Assembly (NCBI RefSeq): GCF_036785885.1
Contig: NC_092323.1
Coordinates: 5,992,501-6,056,500, forward strand
DNA from: Coffea arabica
Taxonomy: Eukaryota > Streptophyta > Magnoliopsida > Gentianales > Rubiaceae
Length of the DNA stretch: 64,000 bases
Reading direction: 5' to 3'
How positions within the stretch are numbered: position 1 is the stretch's first letter; the number at the start of each line of letters is the position of its first letter. Both the position numbers and the translations under genes were made by a program. The notes under the pieces were generated by a model. It was given only the letters and a program-made list of their open reading frames with translations, was not told where the DNA came from and did not search any database. This document shows positions 50,301 through 63,422 of the stretch, in pieces.

Positions 50301-53300
50301 ATTGTAGAATCATATTAAGTCATTTTCAAGGTGCTAGTACATATTATAAAAGCTTGATGCTGTTATTATTAGAGACATTGCTCTTTAAAAAACCTGCAAA
50401 CATGAAGCGTAGGTAAAAGTAGATCAATAGCTTAGTTCCTCATAATTTGTTTTGCCATCAGGCAAGGTAGAAGAACAAGATACCCCCATTCTTAGGACAA
50501 GAAGGGCTGGTATATCAACAGTTCTGTTATAATGGTATTTATATTCAGATACTTAAAAAAAATTGCAAGAACTTGTGATAAATTAGGTATAAATACAGTG
50601 GTTGACCCATAGACAACCTTTCAAACCATACTAGGACTTCAATGTAAATGTGTATGGGATAGCAAATACCTTTTTAGCACAGGCACTAATTGCCGTGGCA
50701 TAGGCCAACGGTGCTACAGCTAGTGCACATGGTGATGCGGCCACCATAAGCCCCAATGCCCTATAAATTGATCCTCTGCAAACTACAGTCATAAAATATA
50801 TAACTATAACCCAGTATGCTATAAATCCATCCTCTGCATACTACAGTCAAAAGACATTACTATTATAAAGGTGGACATTCAAAAAAAATAAAGGAAAAAT
50901 TACTTCCAGAGCCAGGTCTAGGTCTGCAAAAGTCCAAGACACCATCATCTAACTATATTTATAATGCCGGAGCTGGTTTACAACTTCCATTAACTTGTTA
51001 ATGATAGCAAAGGTTTCAGTGCTAGTTGAGATAGCAATGTCATATAAGCAGCCTTTAGACAGTGTGAAGCGTCCTCAATTGTATTGATTACATACAAGAG
51101 CAAAAAACATAGTTAAAGGCGACCGTGAATGTTATTTTTTAGTATATTTCAATTAACACATGACTATCGTTCCTCCTTAGCCACTGAACACGGTATACAA
51201 CAAGACTTCATTGATCTACACAAATTTTCAAATTCTTCCTATAAAATGTTGCTGATGAAGAAATAGTGTAAACTCAACATGGATAACAAACGACCTCCAC
51301 AAGTTCCTTATCTTGAGTTTTTAGCCCTCTTCATGTGATGGACTAACAGAGTACAATTAGCTCAAACGAAATCTAGATCAAGGTAAACATTTTGGATATT
51401 CAGGCATTAAAGATAAAATAGGAAAATGAAGATCCTAAAAGTTACCTGACGTGCCAACCAAAGGCCACTTGAAAATAAGTGGCCCAAGGAGTGCAACAGC
51501 TATAGACCAAAATACAACTGCTTTACTGTAGATCTCACCAAATTTATCCAACCACCTCTGGAGCTTTGGTTTGCTTAGCTGAGCTTCTTCAGTCAGCTGG
51601 ACAATCCTGCTAAGCATAGATTCTTTCCATGTTTTCTTTGCCTACAAGAGTTGAAATGAGGAAGGAGTACGATGATTTAAAACAGCTTTAAGGTAAAAAA
51701 ATCAAAAAACAAAATAAAAATTTCATCTTATCACAAACTATTGGAGACTACTATTATAATTTCGAACATGAGAATATGTCACCTAAAAGAAAGACATGGA
51801 AATATGTCCCATATGTCAAAAACCAGCAGGAACATACCTTACGCATATGTATATCTGAAAGTATTTACTTATTTAGTATTTTACTGGGAGTGTTGGAAAA
51901 ACAGTCCTTACCTTTACTATCATCATACCATCCAAGTTTCTTGCTCCGCCAGGAATGCTGTCCCCAGTTTTTCTTTCAATTGGCTTGACTTCCCCAGTCA
52001 AATGCTCAATTGTAATTGTTGATCTACCTTGGTAAACTTCACAATCCACTGGAACTGACTGTTTATATCAACAAACCAGCATCAATGAAGGTTCTAGACA
52101 GTCATGTAAAGAACACATTTGTGCAAAAATAGAACATAAGGAAATTAACGTAACCAAAATTCTGCATAAACGTAAGGAATTCAAGGAAAAGAGAAAATAA
52201 TAATTGTGCAGGTATTAATCCTCAAAATGGAAACTTGGTCAAAGGTGAACTGTCATGCCAAGTATGACAAGCTGGGACAATGAACGAAGTTTTCAGTCTT
52301 GAGACAAGAAGTTAAGACAAAAACAGGCCTCTTCTGCTTTGACAAAGTCAGGACAAGTTAGTTTTGAAACCAGAACACAATGTCACTAAGTGATTTTGAC
52401 ATTAGGCATGAGTTTTAGCTAATAAAACAAGTATTAAAGCAAGAGGTTAAACTATTCATCATGATAAAATAAAACTGCAGGTTAGGCACATCTTATAAGC
52501 ATTACACAATAAAAATAGTAGTACTACAATTCTAAGATCAATAAATTGCCTACAGAAAAGTATCTGAAGATGTTAGTGTGTGAAAGCAAAGAGCTCAGTA
52601 TATTGTCCGATTCTTTTTCCACCCCATACTGATATGGTTATCCATATACATTCAATAGATCAAACAATCTGAATTTCCTTTTTATTCTTCTTGTAAACAT
52701 CCTTTGTGTAGGCAGTGGAACTTTAACAACAAAAAAGAAACCAAGATTATTAGACAAGGTACCTACAACCTTCCTTTTGTAGTGCATAATACACTATTTT
52801 CACCAGCTACATCATCAAAAATCAAACAGAAAAGCATAAAATATTTCATTGACAAAAATTCACGTAATAAGATCTCTACAAAAATGAAGACGAAGGCAAC
52901 AAAGAATCAAGAAAGAATTTAAGGGCAAAAAATTTTTTTATGGACAAATTAAAGTGAGGGACTTCAATGTCATCAGTCACAGGGAAAAGTAGCAGATGAA
53001 GATAAGGCTATAATATTTTCAAGTACGAACCTCACCCGCTTTGACTAATATATATGAGTTAACTTCCAGATCATTCACAGGGACTTCGTGATATGTCAAG
53101 TCTGAAAAACTAGGCAGTTTTCCATATTTTGTATCCAACACGAGAGCAAATTCTGGATGATTCTCCTTCAACTCCTTGACATCAATCTTTGACTGGCTGG
53201 TAAAGTACTCCTCAGCTGCAAAATCCATATATTCAACCTACAGAAACTTCATTTATAGCTAGATTCAAGCTTCTGCTATCTAATCTTGTACAAGAAACTT

Positions 53301-54876
53301 GCCTATATGAGCCAAATTAAACATTGCCAGAAGCAAGCCTCCTTCCAAGAAGTTCCCCATGAAAACTGATGCAAAGGCCGCAAGGGCCATTAGTACATGA
53401 ATATTAATTTTTCCCCCCGCTATGTCCAATATAGCATCAAATGATGCTGAGACCTGACAGCAAAAAATTCCAAAGATAACCAATTTCAAAATACAGTAAA
53501 TAGACAGTTACAGGTCCCTAGCCTTAAGTTAAGAAATCAACAGCATGCTGATAACAATAAATGCCTACAAAGACACAATATCCAAACTAGTTTTTTAGTG
53601 CATAAGGATGATTAAAAAGTGTTGACATGCTATAACCTTCAATTAAATGCAGGGAAAACAAAAGGAAATTGCTGATTAACCTGTAGTGGTTTCTCTAATT
53701 TAGGAAAGGTACAGGCTTAATAAGATTTAAAAGGTAGAATAGAAATGTGAAAACAAGGTCTTCTAATCTAATCAATTGCAGATATCCCCCAACGTTCCAC
53801 CTAGAACATAATCTCAGAACCATTCAAAAAAAGATTAAAGCCGTAAGGATTTCTTGCGCTGTCATAAGATAACATGTAGCCTCTAAAAGTATTCAATGTC
53901 AAACACACAAATAGGGATTAAAATCAACTAAGAAAACATAGTTTGCCCACTAAAAACAGACAAAATGATAATCATGAAGCTTAGTTAAAGTATTCAGTTA
54001 GCCGCAATGAGCTAAAAAGGTCAGTTCATACACATCGATGATACTTAGCACGATCATTCACTAACACAGTAATTTTCCCATTCAACCATTTGCACGAACA
54101 ACAACTTAAAAGTCAAAAGGAACAAAATCATGTCAAAAATTGCTTCTTTTTAGCAAGCCATAGTTCATTTACACACACAAACATGGACTTAAAGGTCATA
54201 AGGTACAAAACCATGTCCAAAATCAAGTACCCCTCTCCCCTATCTCCCTATATTCTCTTCGACAAAAAGAAGATAGTCAGATAGGGGTTCAATTAAGTGC
54301 TTCAAACTCGCAGTCTTACTAGTAGCAAGTAATGAAGATTGAAGGAATCAACAAAATGAAGAAAATGAGTATTACCCCGACAAGAGGAAAAGCAACGAGA
54401 GTGAAAACTTGCTGGAGAGTCCTGGCAACAGCCTTGGGGGCCAAGTAAGGGGAAGCAGCAGCCGCAATGAACAGAGCAGCGGAGCAGCAGCACAACTCCA
54501 AATGCTCTCTCAAGAAGTTGGCCAATTGGGTCCATTTAACCGCCCTGGCGAAATTCAGAAACGCCAACTGGGATTTGGTTAGCTTCACCTCAGACCCCAC
54601 ATCATCATGATGACCATGGTGGTGGTGGTGGTGGTGATGGTGATGGTGGTGGTTAGATTCATGAAGATGTTCGTCATGGTGCTTGCAATTGATTGGGGTT
54701 ACAAAAGTAAGCTTGCGAGGAGTGATTAGGGAGGGTTTGGGTTTGAGGCGGAGATTAAAGGGGGAAAAAAGTGAAAACTGGGGTTTGACTTTGATAGCTT
54801 TTCTAGTGATATTTTGGTGGGTAGGGAGGATCAATTGTGTGAAGGTAAATTTGGGTTGTAGACGAAAGGCTTCCAT
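47382..54876 (-). CDS. HMA1: Chloroplast-envelope heavy-metal P1B-ATPase HMA1, 13 exons
   Basis: Pumps Zn/Cu (and Cd/Ca in some reports) across the plastid envelope. Minus-strand exons: 54876-54376, 53453-53303, 53215-53031, 52058-51912, 51641-51446, 50782-50670, 50283-50045, 49903-49798, 49188-49021, 48757-48541, 48063-47876, 47799-47713 and 47570-47382. These give 828 residues; the Arabidopsis protein is about 819. Residues 1 to about 65 look like a transit peptide. A histidine tract follows at about 76-87 (twelve His in a row, then GHHDD). Catalytic landmarks: TGE (300-302), the membrane metal site SPC (410-412) instead of CPC, DKTGT (453-457) with the phosphorylated Asp, HP (507-508) and GDGIND (682-687). 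SPC plus the His-rich N-terminus instead of a CXXC domain is diagnostic of HMA1. Introns 2 and 9 use GC donors (AG|GCAAG). Confidence 0.96.
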
Positions 54877-55160
54877 GTTTGAACAGGACAGCTTGAATTA
54901 GAGAAGAGAATCAAATTTGTAAAGAAATCGACATCAACTAGGACATTGCTAGTGTTTGAAGAAACAAACTGCTGGAGGAGCAGTAATCATCCAAATTACG
55001 ATCATAATTATAGTCAGCAGCTTTTCCTTTTTTTTGGGTTAATGAAGTGTGGACTAGTAGACTATGAGTGATGGAAAGCAAAGTAGGTGGATACCTTGCC
55101 TGTGTATTGCACTAGTGAATATGGCAAATGGAGACTGAGGGAAGAGGAGGCTAGATGGAA

Positions 55161-55190
55161 GGGGACGGGACGGGACGGGACGGGACGGGA
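55161..55190. repeat. (GGGAC)n pentanucleotide microsatellite upstream of HMA1
   Basis: Five to six consecutive GGGAC units on the plus strand (GTCCC on the HMA1 sense strand), 285-315 bases upstream of the HMA1 start codon. It is flanked by further G/A-rich sequence, so it probably lies in the leader or proximal promoter. Confidence 0.85.
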
Positions 55191-55896
55191 GAGGGAAAGG
55201 GGAGGAGGGAGTAGGACCGGTGCGTAGGAGGCTAGAGGCAGGAGGGTGGCCGATGGCTTTCAGTTTGCAGAAGAGAGGAGCGCTCACTTTATTTTTATTT
55301 TTTATTTTTTCCCCTACGATATAAACTGATGTCGAAATGAACTGAAGTAGATTTCGACATAAGCGTCAAATTGAACACTCTTTTTTCTTCTTTCTAATTT
55401 TTTTTTTTGAAAATTTTTCTTCTTTTTATTTTTAAATTAATTTTCTATATACTAACAATATACACTATAAATAATATACAACATTAACCCTCTCCTTATT
55501 TTTGTGCAAATTTGCTCAACCCTTCTTTTTCCCACTCAAAATCTTCTTTTGGATTTGATGAAAACTGCATCCGCTCCTGAAATAGATCGATTTCCTAAAT
55601 ATTTTGATCCAAAGGGTGTGCTAGCGGTATCGCCATCTTTGCCACAGAATGTGCTCATTCATTCAGAATTTTTTATCTACCCCATTCAAGCCCGCGTAAA
55701 TGTCTTTTACCAGTTAGTAGTAGTCTTACTTGGTATTTCTGATTTTGATTTTACAGTTGCTTCGAATATATATATATGTATGTATTGTAGAGAGGGTTTT
55801 TAGGATGGTTAAATCAAAATGTTTCTAACTCCACATTCTTTTTTTTTTATATAGAATTTTGAATTTTTTAATTATTATATAGGTTTACAATTAGTC

Positions 55897-56535
55897 TATC
55901 ATGTAAATCATTATAAACTAAATTATTTTATTCAAATTGTGCTCATATATCGACAGACAATAATAGGTAATCAAATTTTGGTTTCAACTTATTGAGATAT
56001 TAAATTTAAAAAATTCCATTTTGTACTTACGAAATAAACTTTTGTTAAACATGTTCAATATACACATCTTTGAATTTTTTTACCTTTTCATATACTTTAT
56101 CCTATACTATAATATATAAGTATATATATTATTGTTTTAAATTGAAATATAAATCCCATATAATATATAAGTATACATATTAGTATTGTTTTGAATTGAA
56201 ATATAAACCTATACATAACATGGATCAAAATGCTAGTCATATGGTACACTTCAAAGCAAAATTATATAGTTTTACTTAAGTGCTGACATGTCCATTATCT
56301 TAACCACTAGATTTTGAGAATTGATAGAAGTCCAATGGTATGCATAGCTAAAGATTACCTCATCCTCTGAAATGGACCAGATGCACTAAGACAATAGGTA
56401 ATTAAATTTTGGTTTCAACTTATATCATGTCAATCAATATAAACTAAATTATTTTATTCAAACTGTTATCATATATCGACGGACAATAGGTAATCAAATT
56501 TTGGTTTCAACTTATTTGAGATATTAAACTTAAAT
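55897..56535. repeat. Direct duplication of an AT-rich block of about 110 bp
   Basis: A block at about 55897-56010 recurs at about 56425-56532. Shared stretches include ATAAACTAAATTATTTTATT, CATATATCGACRGACAATA and GGTAATCAAATTTTGGTTTC. A third partial copy (ACAATAGGTAATTAAATTTT) lies at about 56389-56420. Between them, 56105-56160 and 56160-56215 form a diverged tandem pair built on ATAATATATAAGTATA and GAATTGAAATATAAA. Origin unknown. Confidence 0.65.
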
Positions 56536-57053
56536 CTCTTAGATTATAACATAAGTTCAGTTAGTCCCCGTAAAATACAGCTTCATTACACGTGCCAACC
56601 CGGAAAACCAAAAATCCTCAGAAAGAAACATTCGACGGAAAAAGCTGAACTTTTATTGCAGGTACTAAGTAGAACAAATTGAACAGCAATAACCGGATAT
56701 TCCTATACTGATAGTTCATAGGACCAGTTTTGGTCCTTCGAATGCACAAATCTATAGAGAGCATGCTGCTGCTTTCTCCATGTATCATTACAACATAGCC
56801 CAAGTCCTCCACCCAAATCTAACGGTATGGACTGTTATCCTTGATCCTCATTAGAGTTTGCCAAAAGCTATACAGCTTTACTTGGACGGAAGTTTCAAAA
56901 AACAAACAAATAAAGCACTGTACAAATATAGCGGTGGAGCTGCTCGGCCCGCTGGGGAAGTCCAACTGTTCAGAGGTGTTAAACTAACTATAATCATTCA
57001 CCATTTACTGTTACAACATCTTGGCGGATCATCAATTGTCTTCCATTTCCAAG

Positions 57054-60000
57054 TCAATTATCTTTCCCTTTTCCACTTCCTTCAGAAACTTTAGGGCTGT
57101 CATAAGCTGAAAGAAAGAAGGTGCCCTGGTTTTTCTGTAGAAACCTGCCATGACAAGCACCAAAAAGGCCAAAAAAAAAAAAAGCAGTCAGAATTGCATT
57201 ACAGCTTTCAAGAAATCAGGTTTGATTCTTTCAGAAGAGATAACCACAGTGACACCATATATCAACACCACCACCTCCTTCTATGTGCAACTAAAAATTG
57301 ATAGAAATGCAAAAGCATGATATGTGTTAAAAGTTATAAATTGAAAATATATACGCAACATGATTGTTCTCATCATCTTAACAAATTCATAATCCAATCT
57401 TCCACAAGGATAGGAAGCAGCAAATAAAAGATTATGTAAAACATACTTGAGAAAGTCAAGCAGTTTCTGCTGGAGCTGAATTTGTGTCTCCTCTTCAATT
57501 TTCACATAAGCCAATAACTCCGGTAATTTTACTGCAAACAAGAGCAATCATGACAAATGCTCCTCTCCATAGAGCCAGCAATGAAGACAAAACAGCATTT
57601 GGCATCTAAGGAAATAAACCTACTGAAAGTCCAATTTCTCGGTAATTCATTCAATTTAAAGGCATTGAACTGAGTACACATGTTAAACATTTTCTTTTTC
57701 CAAAAAACATGGAATACCTCCCTCAAAGATAACCAGTTTCACTACTTAGCAACAAAAAGGTCCTCAATCTCATTAAAGCAAGTGAAATAGTATCAATTCC
57801 AGTATGATAAGTATTACATAAGATGGTTCTATAAATAAGCATAAAGCATACCAAAGAGGCGCAAAAGATGTTCGGCACCATAAACACTAGATGGAGAAAC
57901 ATTATCTGAAATAGCTTCATCATACTGCTGGCGCTCCTTTTTATATAAAAGCATGACTCTTAATGCTTTGTCAAAGTAACACCGCAGTCCATTTAGAATT
58001 TCTCCAACTGAATCAGTCATCCTGAATCCAGAAGAAACAGATTCATGGGGATAATTCACAAAGCAAATCGCATGCCCTTTAAAAATCATTTCAATTTTTA
58101 CCAAATGCGCAAAATTTGACATAAAAGTGCTCAATATCAACCTTGTCAAAACATGGTTGAGCAACATTGCAAACTGAATCTGATAGATTTTTAAAATGCT
58201 CAGATATGCACTAGTCAATTATGCACGGTAGGAACTGAAGCTCAGTTGGTCAACAACTGAAAGTTACATATATACAACAGGAATCAACATAAGTGTTGTA
58301 GAAAACATACACAGAAGGGTCACACTTCATACAAAGCCCAAAGGTGTAAAAGAAACTTACATGCCATCCTTTTTTGACCTGTAATCAAGGTACTTTGTCA
58401 ATATATCATCAATTGTGGGGGATCGTGGAAGTTTTACCAACTGCAACCGAAAAAAATAAATCAACCTCTATGAGAACTGCCACGCCCAGCACTTTAATAC
58501 AGAAACCGAAGCCAAAAACTAAACTACTTCAACTTGAGCATAAGAAGCAGAGATGTAAAGCTTTGCAATTGTCAAAGTTGCTTGTCCTGTAGCGATGATA
58601 TTTTTCGTTTAAGGACAAGGAAAGGCAGAGTCAGCACAAAATCATAAGATAGAATTACTGAATGCTGAATAAAACATTGATACAATATCATTCAGACTGT
58701 ATAACAGCATGCCTAGTAGTCGTCTGGCAAGTCTTATTATTGGTGTTGGGTCATGCTACTTAATTTTCTTTTCCATGCAAATGCCATTGTTATGAATTCT
58801 CTTTTGAGAGAGAGAGAGAAAGGACCTTATTCTGCTGAGTGACCAACTCCCAATCATCAACCAGTTGCTTCTTCAAAGTTGATGGAATTTGAATCTTAAT
58901 GAGTTTCTCTGCAGATACATTTTCCTTCTACAAATAAACAAATTCAAACTTCATCAATCAATCTCAAAGACAACTCTCACAAGAAATTGAAATGAAAACC
59001 AACTTAAAAGATGCCCAAGGAAAAACCATATAACAAGATATGTAAGAGGAAGCGAAGAACTAGCAAAACAGAGAACACAACCATACAGTGAAGACAAAAA
59101 TACCCCTGCATTTGAACCACCTAATCAAAGTTAACAGACTTGCAAAGGAACAATTAGTTTGAGTCTAACTGAGGGTTGAGATCAAACGTTTTAGAAAGGT
59201 GACGAACATGCAGGCCTTTTGGCCCAAAATCCTCAGAACAGAATCTAAGAATTCAAAAGAATACAGGGTAATTTTAAATGTTTTAGTAAGTAGGAAACTC
59301 CAAGTGACAAATGGGAATGAGAACAAAACAGCTTTGGGCAAGTATGAGAGAATGGCACTATCATACTATAGGAAAGATAAACGGACACTTCGAATATAAA
59401 AACAACAGACTGGAGCAAACCTCTGGTCCTGAATCAGCCTTACGCTTCTTTCCTTTTGATGCTGCAATATTTCAAGGGGAAAAAACGGAACACGGAGAAA
59501 TTAAATCCCTTTAAAGTACATATATCACAAGATTGCCTAAAATATGGTGCAGCCCAAACATTTTAAATCATTATCAACAAACTATTTGCCTTGAATTTTA
59601 GCAATCCTTCACATCACGAATGTTAGTAAATTGCAGAAAAGGCTTTATCTGAAGAGAAGCCATTACACAAGTATATTGACCACATTACTATACTTTATAG
59701 GCATATACTCGGTAAAGCAATGCTACTCACAAAGTTTAGAACTTCTTGAACAACAGCTGCTAAAAACAACAACAAATTATGTCCAACAGGAGCTTTGTTT
59801 TTCAGGAAAATATCAGGTAAGCACATGGAATAATAAACAAACAACAAAAGAAAGGCAATATGGTATATTTGCCATTAGGCTACTTCAGTGCCCGAAACTC
59901 CACCCACTCAACTTGACAGCATTATTATCTGCTTTATTATGACAGAGATAAGGTTATCAAAATGAAAAACAGAGTTCAGAAACTCGAGTAATACTAAACC

Positions 60001-62703
60001 CCTGACTTTAGAGATTAATATGGAATTCTACCTTAACCAGTCATTCCATCCTTCTAGTTACACATAACCTACTTCATAACAATACTAATACCTTAAGATG
60101 GTGATGCCCAAGGTTCCAATACAAATATGCAAACATTATCAAATATCCAGAGAAAGGAGATTTTTCTTGGTGCAGTGGACAAAAAAAAAAAATGATTAAG
60201 CTAAGGTCTAAAACAGCAAGCCAACAAAATCCAAGAAAGATGCACTACCAGTGTTCTTGATTTCCTCCTTATCCACTTTCGTATCTGTTGAATTCAACAA
60301 ACAAACAGCACACAGAATGTAAGACAACCATATAATTAAGCTTTCAAAGAATATACAAAATTGGCATTTTACCACAGCTGAAAGAAAATCAAAAAATCAA
60401 TTTTTATTTCAGCTACATTTGTAACTGACACAACAATCTCTGCTTCACCTGTCCATTCATCAAGGTACTTCGAAAATTTTGCGTAAAACAAATGTGAAAG
60501 GAAAGCACAATGTGGTACAGATATATACATATGCACATGTCAGCATGTGGTTGGGCGAACATGTCAATATGTTTGTACAGATGGACGAAATATAGATGTA
60601 CAGATAGTGTAGTCTTATATATGTGGTTTTTCCTGCAGTTGGCTTTAAAACACAGATAGTGTAACATACCAGCAGAGGTTTTGGGTTTCGATTGTGTTGA
60701 ACGACCTGATTTTGTGTTCACTCCTTTTTTCTTGTCAAGAGCCTTCTGCTTCAAAACATTTTCTTCGGTGTATTTCATCAGGCGCCCCGCATCTACCCAT
60801 TCATCCCAACTGTTGACCCACCAAAAAAAAAAAAGAAACAAATGAACTTTACAGTTGGTTCACAAATCCCACACACACATTGCCTTTCAGTAGAACATTT
60901 TCCTTTCTTATCTTCCCAGGTAAAAGTTACACCAAATACATTGTCCAGACTCTTCTATTTCCCTACACATTTCTGTATCAAACACATATCAAACAAGCAT
61001 GATGTTTTTCTGGATCAAAAACGTAGTATGTTTAGCACACAAATAAATCTCCAAATTCTTGTGCCTGAGTCTTAAGCTAGTAGATTGGTCAAGTACAAAA
61101 AGCTTATGTATATTTCAACACTTGATTTCTTAAGCTTCTTCTCTAGCTCTATCAATGTATATAACATGGGCACAAACAATGTAGCCAAACGCTAGTCAAA
61201 ACTCCTGCTACAAATAACATATCGGCCCCATTCACAAGGCCAAGTTAGATACAAACCGCCTTAACATGGGAAATAAAACACGAATGGCTTTTTAAGCACG
61301 TATTCTTAGGATAAAAGGCTGAAGAAAGCTGGGCAGCTAGTCTAGAATTTAGTCAGAATGACAAGAATATCATACTCTGTATATACCTCCAAAAATAGTT
61401 TTCAAAGAAATTTGATTTAATTACAACACATACTATTTCAGGGCTTCATTGTATATCTTCTCAGAGTCAAAACCACATGAAGAAACCTAAATGGAAAGGG
61501 AATGTCTAATCAGGAAACACAAGACCCAACATCTAACTCGGACAAATTCTAATAGCCAACACTGATGTGCATCTCATATCTCATAGAGCACAAGTATCCA
61601 CATTTGACATTATGACGTTACATGAGAGCCCCAGAAAATGGCAAGAGAAAATCAAAAGAAATGGGTCAGATTTCAATGGAATAATTAAAACCATTTTTGA
61701 GCTTAACAATTCTTTAGAAGCAACTCACTTCTTATTCCAACCCTGTAAAATAAAAAAAGATGTGTGTTAGGTTGATGGCTAAAACACAAGCTCTGCTCAA
61801 GGCAAACAAAATGGAAACATGGATAAAAGTATTATCTATCGGACTTACAAGGTAATGGACAAAATATCTCCACTCATTTTTGCGGACTTCAGCTTTTTGA
61901 ACCTACAAATTGGCAGATAGAAGTTATAAATAGCCCTTGGAGTGCTAATGGACAAACTATAAACTATCAAGAGAAATGCTAAATAAAGAATCTTTACAAT
62001 GAAAAGAAGCAGTTCAAACAATATAGAGGCATTAAAACACACGTACTACGTGCAAAACAAGGGTATTCAAAGTGTTAAGCTCATTCTAAAGAATCCAATG
62101 CACATAGTTACCAGATCTCAGCTATATTAGAAGTAGAAAGACTAAAGCAGTCTAAAGCATTGATTAACCCTGTAGGAAAAAAAAGAAGAAATTAGTTCAC
62201 CCAAAAGCTCATTTACACTGAATTACTTGCCCCTAAACCCTAGAGTAATGTCTCTACGCCAATAGTTCCAAGTCTCGGAAATGGAAGCGAACAGAAAAAT
62301 CATACTACATTCAGAAATTTATAACAAATTTCCACTAGACCATCTCAAATCGTAACAGAATTCCAAGAAATAGATGCATAATCAGGAATTTGACATTGAT
62401 AAATTGAATAGAACAATATCGCAAGAGCAAGATTCACAAACCAAAACTGAAATTACCACCAAAACCCGCACAAAAGTTGACTATATTTAAAATTAACAAA
62501 TAAAAAATTAGTGGTATGGAAATTTCTATTCTGAAAATAGAGAAAATTAGGGTTTTAGGGCATGCCTTGGCTTCGTAAATTTTAGGGCCATGGTAAGCTA
62601 AGACTTTTTCGCCTTCGGAGAACAGACAGGACTTCTTTGACTCCGGTACGTCGCCAGATGAGTTCTCGCCGTCGCTAGCTGAGTCATCCTTGGAACTCAC
62701 CAT
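57054..62703 (-). CDS. MRG1: MRG/MRG15-family chromodomain protein, 11 exons
   Basis: Nuclear reader of methylated histone H3 (H3K4me3/H3K36me3) acting with NuA4-type acetyltransferases; in Arabidopsis MRG1/2 promote flowering. Minus-strand exons: 62703-62566, 61902-61849, 61742-61729, 60809-60670, 60284-60249, 59461-59421, 58927-58826, 58440-58361, 58021-57852, 57531-57447 and 57144-57054. They join in frame to 316 residues; AtMRG1 is about 320. The chromo-barrel lies at about residues 25-85 (FSEGEKVLAYHGPKIYEAK, WRYFVHYLGWNKNWDEWV) with its aromatic cage residues present. The MRG domain is in the C-terminal half (KLIKIQIPSTLKKQLVDDWE, GLRCYFDKALRVMLLYKKER, VYGAEHLLRLFVKLPELLAY), and the protein ends SGKGKDN. 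Exon 3 is only 14 nt. Intron 1 has a GC donor (AAG|GCATGC). The ATG at 62703 begins the family-like acidic N-terminus; the longer in-frame upstream extension is unlike the family. Confidence 0.94.
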
Positions 62704-63422
62704 TCCCTTCTTCGTTTTACGCTTTTTCCCTATCAGATTTATATCTTGACTAGAAGGAACAAGAAAATATGGGGTTTTAGCAGGTGAGGTTGCTTGCTTC
62801 AGTCCTTTGGCTGGGGGATAACCTAACGCCAAACAAGAGCGCTTGAGCGTCAGGTTTGGAATGGTTAGCCGCGGCGGCGTACGGTGGCGAATTAGCGAGT
62901 ACAAATTTTACGTTTCCCACCTCTTTCTTGGTCCGTTCAATTGAGGCACGAGTGGGTAATCCCCGCGTCACGTGCGTGCTGTGCCTGTATGCGGTATGCC
63001 TCTATGTTGCTTTTCTACGGGTCTCCGCCCATGTTACATGTGCCAGTGGCTAAGGCTCACCCAGTGATAATAATAAACGGTTTGTATAGTGAACTCGTTA
63101 AAATGTATTTTCATATTAAAATTTTAGAAATATAAAATTAATTAAAAAATTATATAAATATAAAAGAAACACAGTAATTATTAGTGTGTATATACATGAT
63201 TGATTAGGTGAAATATAGGTGTATTAACAAAAATTATAGGGTACTTGTTAGAAAAATTTCTAGTCACCCGTTAGAAAAACACCTTAATAAAAAGATGTTA
63301 AAAATTATTAGAATTATTTTTTTGGTCAGACAATAGTAATAATTTAAAATAGTTAAATTGTTGTAATTTAAAAAATATTTTTTTTTTTTTGGAAAAGTGG
63401 TGGTTAATTCAATACATATGGA

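Larger units (their letters stand above)
54877..57053. other. HMA1 promoter and 3' flank of MRG
   Basis: The segment next to 54877 holds the HMA1 leader and promoter, including a GGGAC pentanucleotide array. From 55300 the sequence is very AT-rich, with direct duplications around 55897-56532 and a local tandem pair at 56105-56220. The last 400 bases include the likely 3'UTR of MRG. No further gene is recognised. Confidence 0.55.

Noticed and set aside
62704-62971. Upstream in-frame extension of MRG exon 1 to 62904
   Set aside because: The extra 67 residues (Arg/Pro/Lys-rich) are unlike the family N-terminus, and the ATG at 62703 gives the expected length. The extension is probably 5'UTR.
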